Positions 1-8,197 of a stretch of 64,000 bases of DNA are shown piece after piece. The notes beneath the pieces were generated by a model. The model saw nothing but the letters and a program-made list of their open reading frames with translations, ran no database searches and had not been told where the DNA came from. The translations under genes were made by a program, and so were the position numbers. The DNA is taken from NCBI RefSeq assembly GCF_014288055.1, contig NZ_JACOPK010000005.1, positions 186,001-250,000 on the forward strand, given 5' to 3'. This DNA is from Agathobaculum hominis (GTDB lineage: Bacteria > Bacillota > Clostridia > Oscillospirales > Butyricicoccaceae). Position 1 is the first letter of the stretch. Each line of letters opens with the position of its first letter.

Positions 1-1
1 A

Positions 2-460
2 ACCCTGAAGGGCAGCCAGAAGCTGGCTGAGGTTGCCATCGAGACCGCAAACACCGCAAAGGCTTTCGGCATCGACCCGAAGGTTGCTGTTCTGTCCTTC
101 TCCACCAAGGGCTCCGGCAAGGGCGGCACGGTCGCTCTGTCCCGCGAGGCTACCGAGTACGCAAAGGAAATGAACCCGGATCTGGCGATCGACGGCGAGC
201 TGCAGTTTGACGCTGCTGTATCTCCGGTCGTTGCTGCTACCAAGTGCAAGGGCTCTCCGGTTGCAGGCCAGGCCAACACCTTCATCTTCCCGTCCATCGA
301 GGCAGGCAACATCGGCTACAAGATCGCTCAGCGTCTGGGCGGCTTCGCAGCTTACGGCCCGATCCTGCAGGGTCTGAACGCTCCGATCAACGATCTGTCC
401 CGCGGCTGCAACGCAGACGAGGTTTACCAGATGGCGATCATCACCGCAGGCCTGAAGTAA
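2..460 (+). CDS. pta: Phosphate acetyltransferase, C-terminal part
   Basis: The reading frame is open from base 2 and gives the last 152 residues; the family is about 330 residues, so roughly the first half lies outside the window. The enzyme interconverts acetyl-CoA and acetyl phosphate in the cytoplasm, the first step of acetate and ATP formation in fermenters. Visible family motifs are FSTKGSGKG, GELQFDAA and QANTFIFPSIEAGNIGYK near the C terminus, which belong to the phosphate acetyl/butyryl transferase fold. Phosphate butyryltransferase is the alternative, but the GELQFDAA and FPSIEAGNIGYK blocks fit Pta better. A strong terminator follows 26 bases after the stop, so pta is the last gene of its transcript. 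Confidence 0.9.
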   Translation, partial: TLKGSQKLAEVAIETANTAKAFGIDPKVAVLSFSTKGSGKGGTVALSREATEYAKEMNPDLAIDGELQFDAAVSPVVAATKCKGSPVAGQANTFIFPSIEAGNIGYKIAQRLGGFAAYGPILQGLNAPINDLSRGCNADEVYQMAIITAGLK

Positions 461-486
461 TTTCAGCTTAAAAACCGTATCATCAG

Positions 487-530
487 CCGCCGGCGTGAAA
501 ACAAACCTTCGCGCCGGCGGTTTGTTTTTT
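487..530 (+). terminator. Rho-independent terminator after pta
   Basis: A GC-rich stem, CCGCCGGCG at 487-495 pairing with CGCCGGCGG at 512-520, is followed by TTTGTTTTTT. A second, overlapping pairing is possible (AAACAAACC with GGTTTGTTT), so two exclusive folds exist; the GC-rich one is the likely terminator. Confidence 0.85.
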
Positions 531-548
531 CAGTGAGGAGGGAACGCA

Positions 549-989
549 GTGAAACAAAGACTGACTTACGCGCTCGCCTCGTCTGCGGCGTGCATCGCGC
601 TCGCGGCGTGGCTCGTGCCGTATGCGCCGATGCCGAAGGCGGAGGGCATCGGACAGATCGAGGTGCTGGGCACGATACAGGGACAGTATTCGGCGTATGT
701 TACGCGCTGGCTCGACACGGATGAGGTGCGCCAGCTGCTGCCGCAGATCAAAATGAACAGCATTCCCGAAATTCTGGGCCGATACCCGGAGGGAAAGCTG
801 ACCTACCAGCTCGAGACGGATTATAACGGCCAGCCGCTCTATCTTTATTACTATCCGCCGGAATTCTATGTCACCTGTGACGGAAGATGGATGCACAGGC
901 TGCGCGGCAGTGAGGACGCCGTGCAGCGCCTGCATGAAATATGCCTCGACGCCTGCGAGCAGGAATTGGCAGATACGATATACTGGTAG
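549..989 (+). CDS. Small exported or membrane-anchored hypothetical protein
   Basis: 146 residues starting at GTG 549, chosen because GAGGAGGGA lies 7 bases upstream. Residues 1-28 form a basic N terminus and a hydrophobic Ala-rich stretch, either an uncleaved anchor or a signal peptide. The rest is soluble, with an aromatic run LYLYYYPPEFYVTCDGRW around residues 96-114 and three cysteines near the end. I do not recognise the family. It sits alone between the pta terminator and the pdxT terminator, so it is probably monocistronic. No function is proposed. Confidence 0.7.
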   Translation: MKQRLTYALASSAACIALAAWLVPYAPMPKAEGIGQIEVLGTIQGQYSAYVTRWLDTDEVRQLLPQIKMNSIPEILGRYPEGKLTYQLETDYNGQPLYLYYYPPEFYVTCDGRWMHRLRGSEDAVQRLHEICLDACEQELADTIYW

Positions 990-1089
990 TAATATAATGC
1001 ACAGATAAAACAAAAAGAACTCCTGCTCCGGCGTGAAAGAGGATTTTGCGAAATAATACGAAATGTAATATTATACGAAACGGAAACAA

Positions 1090-1118
1090 AAAGGACGCTC
1101 TTTTTTAGAGCGTCCTTT
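1090..1118 (-). terminator. Terminator of the pdxST operon, bidirectional shape
   Basis: AAAGGACGCTC (1090-1100) pairs with GAGCGTCCTTT (1108-1118) around a 7-base loop. On the minus strand it is followed by TTTTTGTTT, closing pdxT; on the plus strand it may also stop reading from the small gene at 549. Confidence 0.8.
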
Positions 1119-1122
1119 GGCC

Positions 1123-1677
1123 TTACATTTTGAGAAAATACTCGTGGATGGCGGTGCTGCTGTCAAGTTCGGGATGAAACGCGGTGACGAGCTGATTATC
1201 CTGCCGCGCCGCAACGATCTTGCCGCCGACAACAGCGAGCGCCTTCGCGCCGCCCGACACCGACTCGATGTAGGGCGCGCGGATGAAGGTCATCGGCAGC
1301 GTGCCGAGTCCCTCGAAGCTGTCGTTCGTGAAAAAGCTGCCGAGCTGACGGCCGTAGGCGTTGCGCTTGACCGCGATGTCCATGGTCGCGAAGCACGGAA
1401 CGCCGCCGTCGACCTGCTTTGCGAGCAGGATGAGTCCGGCGCAGGTGCCGAAGACCGGCATTCCCTCCGCGATGCGCGCGCGGAGCGCATCGAACAGGTC
1501 GAGGTCGTGCAGCAGGCGGCGCATGACCGTGCTCTCACCGCCGGGGATGATGAGGCGGTCGAGCGGCTTTTCGAGGTCGCGTGCCTGCCGGATCTCAAAA
1601 TGCGGCTCGCCCAGACGGTCGAGCATGGCGGCGTGCTCCGCGAACGCGCCCTGAAGCGCTAAAATTCCGGTTGCCAT
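1123..1677 (-). CDS. pdxT: Pyridoxal 5'-phosphate synthase glutaminase subunit PdxT
   Basis: 184 residues, normal length for the family. PdxT hydrolyses glutamine and channels ammonia to PdxS in the DXP-independent route to pyridoxal phosphate. The class I glutamine amidotransferase triad is visible: Cys79 in GTCAGLILLA, with His168 and Glu170 in FHPEL; the oxyanion region is PGGEST at 45-50. It begins 3 bases after the pdxS stop, so the two are translated from one message and form the usual 12+12 synthase. Nothing is missing. Confidence 0.96.
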   Translation of the reverse strand: MATGILALQGAFAEHAAMLDRLGEPHFEIRQARDLEKPLDRLIIPGGESTVMRRLLHDLDLFDALRARIAEGMPVFGTCAGLILLAKQVDGGVPCFATMDIAVKRNAYGRQLGSFFTNDSFEGLGTLPMTFIRAPYIESVSGGAKALAVVGGKIVAARQDNQLVTAFHPELDSSTAIHEYFLKM

Positions 1678-1680
1678 GGC

Positions 1681-2553
1681 TTACTTGCCGCGCTCCGCCA
1701 TGAGCAGAGCGATCTCGTTTTCGTTGATGCCGACCATCGCCTCGCCGAGGTTGGTGGACAGCTCTGCGATCAGCTTTGCATCGGTGTAGTTCGTGACCGC
1801 CTTCACGATCGCCGCCGCACGCTTTGCCGGGTCGCCGGATTTGAAGATGCCCGAGCCGACGAATACGCCCTCCGCACCGAGCTGCATCATGAGCGCGGCG
1901 TCCGCCGGGGTAGCAACGCCGCCGGCTGCGAAGTTGACGACCGGCAGACGGCCGTTTTCGTGGACATACTGCACCAGCTCAACCGGAACGGCCAGCTGCT
2001 TCGCTGCTTCATACAGCTCGTCCTCGCGCAGGTTCTGCACGCGGCGGATCTCTGCGTTCATCGCGCGCATATGGGTGACGGCCTGTACAACGTCGCCCGT
2101 GCCCGGCTCGCCCTTGGTGCGGATCATGCTCGCGCCCTCTGCGATGCGGCGGAGCGCTTCGCCCAGATCACGTGCGCCGCAGACGAACGGCACGTTGAAC
2201 CTGGTCTTGTCGATGTGGTAAACGTCGTCGGCAGGGGAGAGGACCTCGCTCTCGTCGATATAGTCGATCTCGATCGCCTCGAGGATCTGCGCCTCAACAA
2301 AGTGGCCGATGCGGCACTTTGCCATGACCGGGATGGAAACAGCCTCCTGAATGCCGCGGATCATGCCGGGGTCGCTCATGCGGGATACGCCGCCAGCCGC
2401 GCGGATGTCCGCCGGGATGCGCTCGAGCGCCATGACCGCGCAGGCACCGGCCTCCTCTGCGATCTTTGCCTGCTCCGGGGTGGTAACGTCCATGATGACG
2501 CCGCCCTTGAGCATCTGCGCCAGTTCCTTGTTGAGTTCGTAACGAGTAGCCAT
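1681..2553 (-). CDS. pdxS: Pyridoxal 5'-phosphate synthase subunit PdxS
   Basis: 290 residues. PdxS condenses ribose 5-phosphate, glyceraldehyde 3-phosphate and ammonia into PLP. The two lysines that carry the covalent intermediates are visible, Lys79 in PVMAKCRIGHF and Lys147 in MIRTKGEPGTG. The start is supported by AAGGAG upstream (AAGGAGATATATAC before ATG). It is the first gene of pdxST. A TATAAT-type -10 lies at 2600-2605 on the minus strand, but no convincing -35 accompanies it, and I see no MocR-type pdxR regulator nearby. Confidence 0.97.
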   Translation of the reverse strand: MATRYELNKELAQMLKGGVIMDVTTPEQAKIAEEAGACAVMALERIPADIRAAGGVSRMSDPGMIRGIQEAVSIPVMAKCRIGHFVEAQILEAIEIDYIDESEVLSPADDVYHIDKTRFNVPFVCGARDLGEALRRIAEGASMIRTKGEPGTGDVVQAVTHMRAMNAEIRRVQNLREDELYEAAKQLAVPVELVQYVHENGRLPVVNFAAGGVATPADAALMMQLGAEGVFVGSGIFKSGDPAKRAAAIVKAVTNYTDAKLIAELSTNLGEAMVGINENEIALLMAERGK

Positions 2554-2599
2554 ATGTATATATCTCCTTCGGATTAGTAGTTTTGCGGTTGATGCGGTT

Positions 2600-2605
2600 A
2601 TTATA
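2600..2605 (-). promoter_or_regulatory. Possible pdxS promoter -10
   Basis: TATAAT on the minus strand, about 45 bases upstream of the pdxS start. The -35 position is poor, so this is a weak call. Confidence 0.35.
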
Positions 2606-2691
2606 ACGCCGTACTGACATGAATAAAATAATCAGTTTGTAAATATTTTATAAGGTCAGATGAAAAACTTCACCAAATTTACGGACGGCTC

Positions 2692-2720
2692 TTGATTTTC
2701 GGATCGCTGTCTGGTATTAT
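2692..2720 (+). promoter_or_regulatory. Promoter of the first symporter gene
   Basis: TTGATT (2692-2697), 17-base spacer, TATTAT (2715-2720) with TGG just before the -10 (extended -10). The paralogue has the same layout at 4247-4275. Confidence 0.7.
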
Positions 2721-2736
2721 ACTGATATTATTTCGC

Positions 2737-2768
2737 AAGGGCGCGGGACGGTACAGTCTTGCGCCCTT
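2737..2768 (+). promoter_or_regulatory. Leader hairpin before the first symporter gene
   Basis: AAGGGCGC (2737-2744) pairs with GCGCCCTT (2761-2768), followed by TTGCC, in the 5' untranslated region. It resembles a weak attenuator. No known riboswitch core was recognised. Confidence 0.4.
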
Positions 2769-2815
2769 TTGCCTTCTGCTGCGGCGCGGAGGGCAACGAA
2801 AGGATGGGTATAAAA

Positions 2816-4213
2816 ATGGAGAAATTCACCGAGATGATCAATGCCCTCGACAGCTGGCTGTGGGGTCTGCCCATGATCGTGCTGCTGCTCGGCACGCATG
2901 TGTTCATGACCCTGCGCACGGGCTTTATTCAGCGAAAGACATTCACCGGCATCCGGCTGTCCGTGACCAAGGACCCGGATTCCCCGGGCGACGTCAGCCA
3001 GTTTCAGGCCCTGACGACCGCGCTCGCGTCCACCATCGGCACGGGCAACATCGTCGGCGTGGGCACAGCGGTGTTCATGGGCGGCCCGGGCGCGGTGCTG
3101 TGGTGCTGGCTGACCGGCGTGTTCGGCATCGCGACCAAGTACGCAGAAAGCCTGATCGCGGTCAAGTACCGCGTGAAAACGGCGGACGGCCGCATGATGG
3201 GCGGTGCGATGTACGCGCTCGAACGCGGCCTGCCGTGGAAAACGTTCGGCAGAGTGATGGCGGTGGTGTTCGCGCTGTTCGCGATGCTCGCATCGTTCGG
3301 CATCGGCTGCGGCACGCAGATCAACGCCATCGCGGAGGTCATGGAGAACAACCTGCCGTTCGCGTTCCCGCGCATCGCTGTCGGCATTATCTTCGGCATC
3401 ATCACCGCGGTCGTCATCATCGGCGGCATCAAGTCCATCGCGGTCGTCTGCGAAAAACTCGTACCGTTCATGGCGGCGTTCTATGTGCTCGGCTGCATCG
3501 TTATCCTCGGCATCAACGCCGACTACATCCTCCCGGCCGTCAAGGCAATCCTGACGCTCGCGTTCCAGCCGGGCGCGGTCGCGGGCGGTCTGGTCGGCGG
3601 CGGCATCCGTCTCGCGCTCCAGTACGGTGTTGCGCGCGGCCTGTTCTCCAATGAATCCGGCATGGGCTCCGCACCGCTCGTCGCATCCGCGGCGCAGACG
3701 CGCAATCCGGTGCGTCAGGCGCTCGTCTCCGCGACCGGCACGTTCTGGGATACGGTCGTCGTCTGCCTGATGACCGGTCTGGTTCTGGTCTCGACCATCA
3801 TGAAGAACCCGAACATCAACATGGACACCATCGAAAACGGCGGCCAGATGACGACGGCGGCGTTCTCGCAGATCCCGTACATCGGCCCGGCCATCCTCGT
3901 CATCGGCATCATCACCTTCGCCTACTCGACCATCCTCGGCTGGTCGTACTACGGCGAGCGGGCGGCGGAATATCTGCTCGGCCGCAAGGCGATCCTGCCG
4001 TACAAGGTGCTCTTCACCGCTATCGTCGTGCTCGGCCCGGTGCTCGCGCTCGACCTTGTCTGGACCATCGCGGATGTGCTCAACGCGCTCATGGCGATTC
4101 CGAACCTCGTGGCTGTGCTGCTGCTCTCGGGCGTCATCGCGAAGGAGACGCGCCACTATCTCGCGAACCTCGACGAGAAGGATACGGCAGAGATCCCGGT
4201 TGTACGCCGCTGA
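2816..4213 (+). CDS. alsT: Alanine/glycine:cation symporter family protein, copy 1
   Basis: 465 residues from ATG 2816. This start aligns residue by residue with the paralogue at 4506 (MEKFTEMINALDSWLWG against MEAFSSIITSLENWIWG), and GAAAGG lies upstream; an in-frame ATG at 2804 is possible. AGCS proteins bring alanine or glycine into the cell with sodium. Family marks are TGFIQRKTFTGIR, TGNIVGVGTAV and SNESGMGSAPLVASAAQT, with about ten membrane segments. The two copies are nearly identical over long central stretches and differ mainly at the N terminus and in a few loops, which suggests duplication with later gene conversion. Substrate (alanine, glycine or glutamine) cannot be fixed from sequence. 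Confidence 0.93.
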   Translation: MEKFTEMINALDSWLWGLPMIVLLLGTHVFMTLRTGFIQRKTFTGIRLSVTKDPDSPGDVSQFQALTTALASTIGTGNIVGVGTAVFMGGPGAVLWCWLTGVFGIATKYAESLIAVKYRVKTADGRMMGGAMYALERGLPWKTFGRVMAVVFALFAMLASFGIGCGTQINAIAEVMENNLPFAFPRIAVGIIFGIITAVVIIGGIKSIAVVCEKLVPFMAAFYVLGCIVILGINADYILPAVKAILTLAFQPGAVAGGLVGGGIRLALQYGVARGLFSNESGMGSAPLVASAAQTRNPVRQALVSATGTFWDTVVVCLMTGLVLVSTIMKNPNINMDTIENGGQMTTAAFSQIPYIGPAILVIGIITFAYSTILGWSYYGERAAEYLLGRKAILPYKVLFTAIVVLGPVLALDLVWTIADVLNALMAIPNLVAVLLLSGVIAKETRHYLANLDEKDTAEIPVVRR

Positions 4214-4246
4214 ACTTATAAAAACACCTGTCTCCGATGAAAAAAC

Positions 4247-4275
4247 TTGTGTTACAGGGGGGAATATGTTATACT
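4247..4275 (+). promoter_or_regulatory. Promoter of the second symporter gene
   Basis: TTGTGT (4247-4252), 17-base spacer, TATACT (4270-4275) preceded by TGT (extended -10). The matching architecture at 2692-2720 suggests the promoter was duplicated with the gene. Confidence 0.7.
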
Positions 4276-4323
4276 GATAAGGCGTTTCGCGTATTATGAC
4301 ACTAAGCTGTCGCGCGGACGGCT

Positions 4324-4387
4324 CCCGTTTCAGAAGTTCGGGGGGCGAGGCACTATGCTTCGCTCCCTTTCTTTGTCTGAAAACGGG
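4324..4387 (+). promoter_or_regulatory. Two-tier stem-loop in the leader of symporter copy 2
   Basis: Outer arms CCCGTTTCAGA (4324-4334) and TCTGAAAACGGG (4376-4387) enclose an inner stem GGGGGCGAGG (4341-4350) with CTTCGCTCCC (4358-4367). It lies about 50 bases after the predicted transcription start. Function unknown; it may be a cis-regulatory RNA. Confidence 0.5.
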
Positions 4388-4404
4388 GGAAGAGTGTATG
4401 CAGG

Positions 4405-4451
4405 GCAGCACCGCATAATGGAACAGGAGCAATTTGCGGAAATTATGCAGT
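4405..4451 (+). repeat. Half-copy of the CACCGCATAAT repeat family
   Basis: GGCAGCACCGCATAATGG and the following CAATTTGCGGAAATTATG match the ends of the palindromic element at 41341-41501. The copy sits in the untranslated leader of the second symporter gene. Confidence 0.6.
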
Positions 4452-4505
4452 GTGCCGTAAATCTGGCGGAAACCGGTTCCGCCGAAAAAAGGAGACAGAA
4501 AAAAC

Positions 4506-5903
4506 ATGGAGGCATTCTCGAGCATCATCACCTCGCTCGAAAACTGGATCTGGGGCGCGCCCATGCTCATCCTGCTGTGCGGCACGCACATTTTTATGAC
4601 GCTGCGCACCGGATTTATCCAGAAAAAGACGTTCACGGGCATTCGCCTGTCCGTGACCAAGGACCCGGACTCCCCGGGCGACGTCAGTCAGTTTCAGGCG
4701 CTGACGACCGCGCTCGCGTCCACCATCGGCACGGGCAACATCATCGGCGTCGGCACGGCGGTCTATCTCGGCGGTCCGGGCGCGGTACTGTGGTGCTGGC
4801 TGACCGGCGTGTTCGGCATCGCGACCAAGTACGCGGAGAGCCTGATCGCGGTCAAGTACCGCGTGCAGACCGCAGACGGCCGCATGATGGGCGGCGCGAT
4901 GTACGCGCTCGAGCGCGGACTGAAATGGAAGAAATTCGGCAAAACGCTCGCCATGCTGTTCGCGCTGTTTGCGATGCTCGCATCGTTCGGCATCGGCTGC
5001 GGCACGCAGATCAACGCCATCGCGGAGGTCATCGAGACCAACCTGCCCATCGGCATTCCGCGCATCGCCATCGGCATCGTGTTCGGCATCGTTACCGCCA
5101 TCATCATCCTCGGCGGCATCGAGAGCATCGCGACCGTGTGCGAAAAGCTGGTTCCGGTCATGGCGCTGTTCTATGTGCTCGGCTGCATCGTCATCCTCGG
5201 CATCAACTTCGACTACATCCTCCCGGCCTTCCGGGCGATCTTCACGCTCGCGTTCCGGCCGGGCGCGGTCGCGGGCGGTCTGGTCGGCGGCGGCATCCGT
5301 CTCGCGCTCCAGTACGGCGTGGCGCGCGGTCTGTTCTCGAACGAGTCCGGCATGGGCTCCGCGCCGCTCGTCGCGTCCGCCGCGCAGACGCGCAATCCGG
5401 TGCGTCAGGCGCTCGTTTCCGCGACCGGCACGTTCTGGACGACGGTCGTTGTCTGCCTTGTGACCGGTCTCGTGCTCATCTCGACCATCATGAAGAACCC
5501 GGCGGTGGATATGGCGAGCATCGCCAACGGCGGTCAGATGACCACGATCGCGTTCGCGCAGATCCCGTACATCGGCCCGGCCATCCTTGTGTTCAGCATC
5601 ATCACCTTCGCCTACTCGACCATCCTCGGCTGGTCGTACTACGGCGAGCGGGCGGCGGAATACCTCATCGGCCGCAGGGCGATCCTGCCGTACAAGCTGG
5701 TGTTCCTCGCGGTCGTCGTGTTCAGCCCGGTGCTCGCGCTCGACCTTATATGGTCCATCGCGGACATTCTGAACGCGCTGATGGCGATCCCGAACCTGAT
5801 CGCGGTGCTGCTGCTCTCGGGCGTCATCGCGCAGGAGACAAGGCACTACCTCAAGAACCTCGACGAGGAAGATATGACGGAGATACCGGTCGTAGACCGG
5901 TGA
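4506..5903 (+). CDS. alsT: Alanine/glycine:cation symporter family protein, copy 2
   Basis: 465 residues, exactly the length of copy 1, with AAAGGAGACAG upstream of ATG 4506. It carries the same signatures (TGNIIGVGTAV, SNESGMGSAPL) and the same predicted topology of about ten helices. The gene has its own promoter and a longer, structured leader, so the copies are probably regulated separately despite near-identical cores. A string-of-hairpins repeat begins 7 bases after the stop. Confidence 0.93.
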   Translation: MEAFSSIITSLENWIWGAPMLILLCGTHIFMTLRTGFIQKKTFTGIRLSVTKDPDSPGDVSQFQALTTALASTIGTGNIIGVGTAVYLGGPGAVLWCWLTGVFGIATKYAESLIAVKYRVQTADGRMMGGAMYALERGLKWKKFGKTLAMLFALFAMLASFGIGCGTQINAIAEVIETNLPIGIPRIAIGIVFGIVTAIIILGGIESIATVCEKLVPVMALFYVLGCIVILGINFDYILPAFRAIFTLAFRPGAVAGGLVGGGIRLALQYGVARGLFSNESGMGSAPLVASAAQTRNPVRQALVSATGTFWTTVVVCLVTGLVLISTIMKNPAVDMASIANGGQMTTIAFAQIPYIGPAILVFSIITFAYSTILGWSYYGERAAEYLIGRRAILPYKLVFLAVVVFSPVLALDLIWSIADILNALMAIPNLIAVLLLSGVIAQETRHYLKNLDEEDMTEIPVVDR

Positions 5904-5909
5904 TCTCCT

Positions 5910-6144
5910 CTAAGGGGGACGCTGTCCCCCTTAGATACGCCCCCGGTTCCTTGCGAAACCGGGGGCGATAACCCCCTCGCCCCTGCACGGCAGGGGCGGC
6001 CGCGCCGCCGCGGCGCGGGCAGCGGAGTAAAAGTCCGGCAGAGCTGGACTTTTACGGGGATTTTAATGCGGTGCTCTGCGGAGCGCCTGTCCTGCCTGTC
6101 TTGCCGAAGGCAAAATGCGGCAGGAAACTGCGCCCGAAGGGCGC
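5910..6144 (+). repeat. String-of-hairpins intergenic repeat, family 2, copy 1
   Basis: Successive palindromes: CTAAGGGGGAC/GTCCCCCTTAG, CGCCCCCGGTT/AACCGGGGGCG, CCCCTGCACGGCAGGGG, GTAAAAGTCC/GGACTTTTAC, GCTCTGCGGAGC, TTGCCGAAGGCAA, GCGCCCGAAGGGCGC. The same modules, in reverse order and orientation, occur at 48290-48498. No credible coding frame. Confidence 0.85.
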
Positions 6145-6145
6145 G

Positions 6146-6175
6146 AAAAAGCACACCCATCAGGGTGTGCTTTTT
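6146..6175. terminator. Bidirectional terminator between symporter copy 2 and aroF
   Basis: AAAAAGCACACCC pairs with GGGTGTGCTTTTT around a short loop, giving T runs on both strands. It can close the plus-strand symporter transcript and the minus-strand aroF transcript. Confidence 0.85.
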
Positions 6176-6195
6176 CTATGTATATATTCCTTGAT

Positions 6196-7212
6196 TTACG
6201 GCATCATTACGCGGCCTTCGAACTCGGCGCGGCGTTTGATGTCGGACATGACATGATCGAACTGGTCGAGGTCGAGCGACTGCGCGCCGTCGCACAGCGC
6301 GTGCTTCGGGTCGTTGTGCGCCTCGATGATCAGGCCATCCGCACCGGCAGCGATCGCGGCGCGGGAGAGCGGCTGAACCATGTCGCGGCGGCCTGCTGCG
6401 TGAGACGGGTCGATGATGATCGGCAGGTGGCTGAACATCTTGACGAGCGGAACAGCCGACAGGTCGAGGTTGTTGCGGATCATCTTTTCGAACGTGCGGA
6501 TGCCGCGCTCGCACAGGATGACCTGCTTGTTGCCGCCGGCGAAAATGTACTCGGCAGCCATGAGGAACTCCTCCATCGTCGCGGACAGGCCGCGCTTGAG
6601 CAGGATCGGCTTGTTGCAGCGGCCGAGTTCCTTGAGCAGCATGAAGTTCTGCATATTGCGCGCGCCGAGCTGGATGATGTCGACGTCCGCGAACAGGTCG
6701 AGGTGCTTTTCGCTCATGATCTCGGTGACGATCGGCAGGCCGGTCTGGCGCTTTGCCTCGAGCAGCAGCTTGAGGCCTTCGGCCTCGAGACCCTGGAACG
6801 AGTAGGGGGAGGTGCGCGGCTTGAACGCACCTCCGCGCAGGAAGGATGCGCCGGCTGCCTTGACGCGCTCCGCGCACTCGACGATCTGCGCCTCGTTCTC
6901 GACCGAGCACGGACCTGCCATAACATTGAAGTAGCCGGCGCCGATCTTGCGGCCCGCGACCTCGATGATCGTGTCCTCGGGGTGGAATTTGCGGTTGACA
7001 GCCTTGAACGGCTCGGTCACGCGCTGTACGCGCTCGACCACGTCATACGCCATAATGTCACCTTCGTCCAGACGGGTCGTGTCGCCCATCAGGCCGAGAA
7101 TAGTGGTATCCTCGCCCTCGGAATAGTTGATCCGCAGCCCCATATCCGTGAAATGCTGCATCAGTCGTTCGACACGTTCCTTGTCGCTGTTCTGTTTGAG
7201 TACAACGATCAT
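6196..7212 (-). CDS. aroF: 3-deoxy-7-phosphoheptulonate synthase (DAHP synthase)
   Basis: 338 residues, the type with a short regulatory ferredoxin-like domain (about residues 1-70) before the aldolase barrel. It condenses phosphoenolpyruvate and erythrose 4-phosphate, the first step of the shikimate pathway. Barrel motifs: AGPCSVE, RGGAFKPRTSPYSFQG, ILLKRG and IIDPSHAAGRRD, which hold the metal and phosphate ligands. The start has AAGGAGTG upstream. No other shikimate gene is adjacent, so it is probably monocistronic between two terminators. Confidence 0.95.
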   Translation of the reverse strand: MIVVLKQNSDKERVERLMQHFTDMGLRINYSEGEDTTILGLMGDTTRLDEGDIMAYDVVERVQRVTEPFKAVNRKFHPEDTIIEVAGRKIGAGYFNVMAGPCSVENEAQIVECAERVKAAGASFLRGGAFKPRTSPYSFQGLEAEGLKLLLEAKRQTGLPIVTEIMSEKHLDLFADVDIIQLGARNMQNFMLLKELGRCNKPILLKRGLSATMEEFLMAAEYIFAGGNKQVILCERGIRTFEKMIRNNLDLSAVPLVKMFSHLPIIIDPSHAAGRRDMVQPLSRAAIAAGADGLIIEAHNDPKHALCDGAQSLDLDQFDHVMSDIKRRAEFEGRVMMP

Positions 7213-7298
7213 TTCAGTTCACTCCTTCACAATGTGATAATTTTAATCGATCTGCTGTCCGCCGCTTTCTCATCGGAAGCAGACAGCGTACATTTTGC

Positions 7299-7304
7299 AG
7301 TATA
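7299..7304 (-). promoter_or_regulatory. Possible extended -10 of aroF
   Basis: TATACT on the minus strand, preceded by TGG, about 85 bases upstream of aroF. The -35 is poor. The leader contains a pairing CTGTC/GACAG. Confidence 0.4.
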
Positions 7305-7317
7305 CCATAGCGTGCGG

Positions 7318-7350
7318 CAAAAAGAAAGAGCGATTTACGACAAATCGCCC
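7318..7350 (-). terminator. Terminator after the amidase gene
   Basis: On the minus strand GCGATTT pairs with AAATCGC and is followed by TCTTTCTTTTT, between the amidase stop and the aroF promoter. Confidence 0.65.
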
Positions 7351-7394
7351 CTGCTTTTTACGGTTCTTTTTTACACGGTTGCGCTGCGCTAACT

Positions 7395-8090
7395 CTAATT
7401 CTCTGCGTCGGCGGCCTTGAGCTCTGTGTATTTCTGCTTGACGGCGGCGCAGAACTCGTCCCAGCGGCCCTCGTTGATGAGTCTCGCGGGGCAGACCTTT
7501 TCCATGAAATCCTGATGCTTTTTGAGCGCCTTGTCCGGGTTCAGATTGTAGGAAAGGCACAGCTGCGCGCACAGCTTTTCCGTGTTGATGAGGGTCTGCT
7601 CGTAGTTTCCGCCCTCGTTGACGCACATTTCGATGCCGATGCCGTTCATGTTGCCGCCGTTCTCGGTCATCATGTCGCCGGCATGGTAGGCGGTCTCGGT
7701 GTCGGGGAGGTGGTGGTAGATCTCGTGGTCATCCACGGTGTAGTGCCACGAAACGATGCCGCTGTCTGCGTCGGCGTTCTGATGGATGAAGGAATTGTGC
7801 GCCGCGGCGTCCGCGCCGGCGGAGAAGTTGTCGGTCTCGTGAATGACGAGATATTTGATCTCGCGCGTCTGACCAGGGCGCGCACGGCTGCCCTCGGGGA
7901 TGAAGTCGGTGTAAACGGGGATGCCGTCTATGTAGCTGAGGTTCGCGTCCTGCTGCGGCGTTTTCGTGAGCGCGCGCTGGGTGAGCATGCCGCCCATAAA
8001 GGAAAGCAGCATGAGCACGGCGACGGCGATCACAGCGGGATTTACGGCGCGTTTTCCCTTCTTTCTGCGGTGAAAAGCGGAAGTTTTCAA
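7395..8090 (-). CDS. Membrane-anchored N-acetylmuramoyl-L-alanine amidase
   Basis: 231 residues. Residues 1-15 are strongly basic and 17-37 form one hydrophobic helix, so the catalytic part lies outside the membrane. The rest is an Amidase_2 (PGRP-like) domain that cuts the bond between N-acetylmuramic acid and L-alanine. Zinc-site residues are visible: His84 in VIHETDN, His192 in KHQDF and Cys200 in KVCPARL. SWHY at 114-117 is also typical. It could act in cell-wall turnover or sporulation; no neighbour decides this. It is flanked upstream by a repeat island and downstream by a terminator. Confidence 0.88.
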   Translation of the reverse strand: MKTSAFHRRKKGKRAVNPAVIAVAVLMLLSFMGGMLTQRALTKTPQQDANLSYIDGIPVYTDFIPEGSRARPGQTREIKYLVIHETDNFSAGADAAAHNSFIHQNADADSGIVSWHYTVDDHEIYHHLPDTETAYHAGDMMTENGGNMNGIGIEMCVNEGGNYEQTLINTEKLCAQLCLSYNLNPDKALKKHQDFMEKVCPARLINEGRWDEFCAAVKQKYTELKAADAEN

Positions 8091-8197
8091 GCGTTATCTC
8101 TCTCCAATCCTGTCTTGTAATCTTATTGTACTACGATCGGCGCGGATTTTCCACCCGAAGGGGTGTAAACTTTTTATGACAAAAAAAGCAGGCTGCT

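Noticed and set aside
2700..2815. Glycine riboswitch before the symporter genes
   Set aside because: Symporter leaders are a common place for it, but the conserved glycine aptamer core was not recognised in either leader.
2717..4660. A 647-codon frame opposite the first symporter, and similar frames opposite the second
   Set aside because: Shadows of recognised membrane transporters.
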